Source: an uncultured Anaerolineales bacterium
GTDB taxonomy: Bacteria; Chloroflexota; Anaerolineae; Anaerolineales; UBA6663
Length of the DNA stretch: 13,037 nt
Assembly (NCBI GenBank): GCA_937952305.1
Contig: CALFZO010000097.1
Location: 1 to 13,037 of the forward strand
Reading direction: 5' to 3'
The notes beneath the pieces are model-generated. The model did no database searches. It was not told where the DNA came from and saw only the letters and a list, made by a program, of their open reading frames with translations. The translations under genes and the position numbers were made by a program. Below, piece after piece: positions 11,094 through 13,037 of this stretch. The stretch's first letter is position 1. The number at the start of each line of letters is the position of its first letter.

Positions 11094-12158
11094 ATGACCC
11101 CGCGCCGCATCTGGCCGCGCTGGCTGCGCGGCCCCCTAGCCAACCTGCGTGACGCCGGCATCCTGCTGCGGCAGTTCCGCGGCTCGCTGCTGGCTTTCGC
11201 GCTGACCGTGGTGGCCGGCGGCGGCGCCTACTTCCTGCTGGCGCAGCGCGCCGGCGTGCCCCAGCCGGATACGCTGGTGGAAAGCTTCTACGCCGCGCTG
11301 ACCATGATCTTCCTGCAGACCATCTTCGATTTCCCATCGGTCTGGTATCTGCAGGTCTTCTACTTCGTGCTGCCGCTCCTGGGCCTGGGCATCCTGGGCC
11401 AGGGGCTCACCGACATCGGCGTGCTGCTGTTCAACCGGCAGGCGCGCGGGGAGGCCTGGCAAGTGGCCGTCGCCGAAACGTTCTCCAACCACATCGTGGT
11501 GGTCGGGCTCGGCCACCTCGGTTTCCGGGTGGCGCGCGCCCTGCACGAATTGGGTGAGCCGTTCGTGTGCGTCGAGATGAACCCGGAAGCCGATCTGGCT
11601 TCACAAGTGCTGAACTGGGATGTGCCCATCATCCGCGGCGACGCCCTCAAGCACGAGGTCCTGCGCCAGGCCGGGCTGGAGCGCGCCCACACCGTCGTCC
11701 TGGCCACCAGCGACGACATCATGAACCTGCAGATCGCCATCCACGCCCGCGCCGTCAACCCGCAGACGCGCACCATCGTCCGGCTGTTCGACGACGAGTT
11801 CGCGCGCGAAGTGGTGAGCGCCTTCGGCATCACCTCCGCCTTCAGCGCCTCCGCCCTGGCGGCGCCGACCTTCGCGGCCGCGGCCGCCAACCTGGACGTG
11901 ATCCAGTCGGTGACGCTCCAGGGCCGTGTGCTCAACATGAGCCGCTTCACGCTCCAGCCGCACGCGCCGCTGGTGGGCCGCACGGTGAAGCAGGTGGAGC
12001 ACGACCTGGACCTGAGCATCGTCTTGCTCAAACGCGGCCGGGAGGTGGACCTGCACCCGGACAACGACCGCGCCCTGAAAGCCGCCGACGAGATCACGGT
12101 CTTCGCCGACACGGCCACGCTGCACAAGCTCAGCCGGCTGGTGGACGGCCGCGCCTGA
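11094..12158 (+). CDS. Two-helix membrane protein with TrkA-N (RCK) NAD-binding and TrkA-C domains; atypical potassium-channel-like (354 aa)
   Basis: Such proteins are usually ion channels or transport regulators gated by nucleotide binding. A basic N-terminus is followed by a first membrane helix (about 31-50), a pore-loop-like segment (about 62-85, SFYAALTMIFLQTIFDF) and a second helix (about 87-112). The K+ selectivity filter TVGYG is absent where it would be expected (after about residue 73). The RCK domain starts with HIVVVGLGHLGFRVARAL (133-150; G138, G140, G143) and E161 ends strand 2, which favours NAD(H) or a similar nucleotide. A TrkA-C domain spans about 272-350. Length and order match MthK/Kch-like two-helix RCK proteins. 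The missing filter means K+ conduction cannot be assumed; a non-selective channel or regulatory role is possible. The start is set by the leaderless promoter. Confidence 0.85.
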   Translation: MTPRRIWPRWLRGPLANLRDAGILLRQFRGSLLAFALTVVAGGGAYFLLAQRAGVPQPDTLVESFYAALTMIFLQTIFDFPSVWYLQVFYFVLPLLGLGILGQGLTDIGVLLFNRQARGEAWQVAVAETFSNHIVVVGLGHLGFRVARALHELGEPFVCVEMNPEADLASQVLNWDVPIIRGDALKHEVLRQAGLERAHTVVLATSDDIMNLQIAIHARAVNPQTRTIVRLFDDEFAREVVSAFGITSAFSASALAAPTFAAAAANLDVIQSVTLQGRVLNMSRFTLQPHAPLVGRTVKQVEHDLDLSIVLLKRGREVDLHPDNDRALKAADEITVFADTATLHKLSRLVDGRA

Positions 12159-12187
12159 GGTTGCCTCGGGTGTATCCGGGATTTTTG
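12154..12187 (+). terminator. Weak terminator candidate after the TrkA-N gene
   Basis: CCUGAGG (12154-12160) and CCUCGGG (12164-12170) pair over 7 bp, including a wobble, with a 3-nt loop overlapping the stop codon. The T-run (TTTTT) comes about 11 nt later, which is far for an intrinsic terminator. Confidence 0.25.
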
Positions 12188-12299
12188 GCCGGCCCCTTCG
12201 ACAGCGGCACGCCCCGAGGCAGGCCGAGCCCAGTCGAGGCCCGAGGGGCGCGCCGCCTCAGGGTGCCGGAAATCGACCACCCACGGCGAATACACCGGG
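12167..12299. repeat. Inverted-repeat-bounded intergenic element (about 133 bp), possible REP/MITE-like unit
   Basis: GGTGTAT (12169-12175) and ATACACC (12290-12296) are inverted copies with partly matching flanks (about 9 of 11 bases). The interior is GC-rich with imperfect dyads (TCGAC near 12200, GTCGA near 12232) and looks like a dispersed non-coding repeat. I see no coding potential and no clear target duplication. Confidence 0.35.
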
Positions 12300-12327
12300 A
12301 GGGCCAACCGTTGGCTTTGCCCCCGGT
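12294..12327. repeat. Hairpin-forming inverted repeat in the region before the NACHT gene
   Basis: ACCGGG (12294-12299) pairs with CCCGGT (12322-12327), and inside it GCCAA (12303-12307) pairs with TTGGC (12311-12315). The inner arm overlaps the candidate -35. No T-run follows, so it is not a plus-strand terminator. Confidence 0.4.
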
Positions 12328-12340
12328 TGAGCAGTAATAT
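12311..12340 (+). promoter_or_regulatory. Candidate promoter of the NACHT gene
   Basis: TTGGCT (12311-12316), an 18-nt spacer and TAATAT (12335-12340). The predicted start is near 12347, at the first base of the structured leader. The -35 matches 4 of 6 positions. Confidence 0.35.
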
Positions 12341-12347
12341 TGAGCGA

Positions 12348-12419
12348 CCAGCGGTCTTTCCAGGAATAGAGTCCTGGCCAATCGAAGCTCCGTGTCGGTT
12401 GACCGGGAAGCGCCGCTGG
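12348..12419 (+). other. Structured three-way-junction-like leader of the NACHT gene
   Basis: CCAGCGG (12348-12354) pairs perfectly with CCGCTGG (12413-12419) and encloses two further hairpins: CCAGGA/TCCTGG (12360-12365 with 12372-12377, loop of 6) and CAATCG/CGGTTG (12379-12384 with 12396-12401, one wobble). It starts right after the predicted transcription start and ends about 27 nt before the ATG. It does not match any riboswitch I know. Confidence 0.3.
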
Positions 12420-12445
12420 CTGACATCGGCATGATGAGGTGGGCC

Positions 12446-13037
12446 ATGCAGTGTCTTAACTGCCACAATACTGTCCCTGAAGGCTCTCGCTTCTGCAACA
12501 ACTGCGGCTCGCCCCTGGCCAGGGAGCAGCCGGCCCCTGCCACCTCGGCCTCTGTTTCTGCCCAGGGCGACTCCACTGTAGGCGGCGACGTGGTCGGCCG
12601 CGACAAGATCATCCAAATCATCTACAACCTCTATGGTGTGATGGCCCCCGGCCCAGCACCCCTGCCATTGGTGGAAGCGTTGGAGCGCTACCTGACCCAC
12701 CTGATCGACTCCAACAAGACCCTGCGCCTGCAGGGCATCCGCGCCGGCAACCAGCCCGTCAGCGTCAATCTGGAGAAGGTGTATGTCTCGCTCACTGTCC
12801 GCGACGTGGGTGGGGCGCGCGATCAACGCCAGACACCGGGAAAATCCGCGGCTCCTGGTGAGATCCTGGAACACGACTCCGGCGCCCTGGCTGTCCCGCG
12901 CGCCCTGGAGCGCCACCGCCGGCTCGTGATCGTGGGCGACCCCGGCAGCGGCAAGACCACGCTCCTGGCCTATCTGACGCTCACCTATGCGCGGGCCGCC
13001 CGCGGCCCCGATGACGTGGTGCGGGTGCGGCTGGGGC
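12446..13037 (+). CDS. Zinc-ribbon NACHT-type STAND NTPase, N-terminal part (197 aa, cut by the window edge)
   Basis: The start ATG at 12446 has GAGGTG about 5 nt upstream; an in-frame ATG at 12434 is possible. A zinc ribbon opens the protein: C3-x2-C6 and C17-x2-C20 in QCLNCHNTVPEGSRFCNNCG. A flexible part carries GDSTVGGDVVGRDKI (41-55), a linker motif I know from many bacterial STAND/NACHT proteins. Next is YLTHLIDSNKTLRLQGI (82-98) with LEKVYVSLTVRD (109-120), the typical lead-in to NACHT. The P-loop is VIVGDPGSGKTTLL (161-174, K170). The rest, including Walker B and the sensor repeats, is outside the window. Bacterial NACHT proteins include antiphage defence proteins and signalling regulators; its place about 2 kb from an integrated phage-like element fits defence but does not prove it. 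Confidence 0.85.
   Translation, partial: MQCLNCHNTVPEGSRFCNNCGSPLAREQPAPATSASVSAQGDSTVGGDVVGRDKIIQIIYNLYGVMAPGPAPLPLVEALERYLTHLIDSNKTLRLQGIRAGNQPVSVNLEKVYVSLTVRDVGGARDQRQTPGKSAAPGEILEHDSGALAVPRALERHRRLVIVGDPGSGKTTLLAYLTLTYARAARGPDDVVRVRLG

Noticed and set aside
11360..12916. A long open frame on the minus strand (518 codons) across the TrkA-N gene, the gene-free stretch and the NACHT gene
   Set aside because: It is antisense to two genes with clear domains. It has no motif and no ribosome binding site that I can see.

Overview
The window looks like the junction between an integrated phage-like element (about 1-10320, almost all genes on the minus strand) and the chromosome of a high-GC bacterium (about 10388-13037, genes on the plus strand). 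The host is probably a member of Chloroflexota (Anaerolineae-like). This is inferred from the type of NACHT protein at the right edge, the small paired proteins at 3213-4071, and strong extended -10 promoters placed exactly for leaderless transcripts. No rRNA, tRNA or other marker gene settles the taxonomy.

Element, read in the direction of transcription (right to left): a tyrosine integrase (9367-10320); a 200-bp regulatory region with promoters on both strands and stacked hairpins (9164-9366); a putative Crp-like HTH regulator (8624-9163); a tightly overlapping early run of a ribbon-helix-helix protein, a small Cys-rich protein, a 66-aa protein and an AAA+/SF3-like replicative helicase (6105-8527); an origin-like block of six short repeats in opposed groups around a (CG)11 tract (5991-6099); a zinc-ribbon/TOPRIM primase (4563-6017); four small genes of unknown function (3213-4558), including a pair that resembles a recurrent unknown two-gene cassette; an unknown 159-aa protein; a tail tape measure protein (577-2604); and a coiled-coil protein (20-541). 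No terminase, portal or capsid gene is visible, so the element could be a phage whose head genes lie left of the window, or an incomplete or satellite-type element.

Chromosomal side: a SAM-dependent methyltransferase and a TrkA-N/RCK protein with a two-helix membrane part but no recognisable K+ filter, each preceded by a -10 hexamer exactly 6 nt before the ATG. A gene-free 287-bp stretch rich in inverted repeats follows, then the start of a zinc-ribbon NACHT STAND ATPase that runs off the window.

The most interesting structure is not a protein. At 9164-9311 the leader of the HTH regulator has a strong minus-strand promoter, an intrinsic terminator directly before the ribosome binding site, an upstream segment able to act as antiterminator, and an opposing plus-strand promoter whose predicted ~67-nt RNA would cover that antiterminator and end at its own terminator. 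This is the layout of antisense-RNA-controlled transcription attenuation known from pT181/pIP501-type plasmids. A second plus-strand unit of the same design (extended -10, 5' hairpin with 5-nt loop, terminator hairpin with 7-nt loop) lies at 8144-8219.
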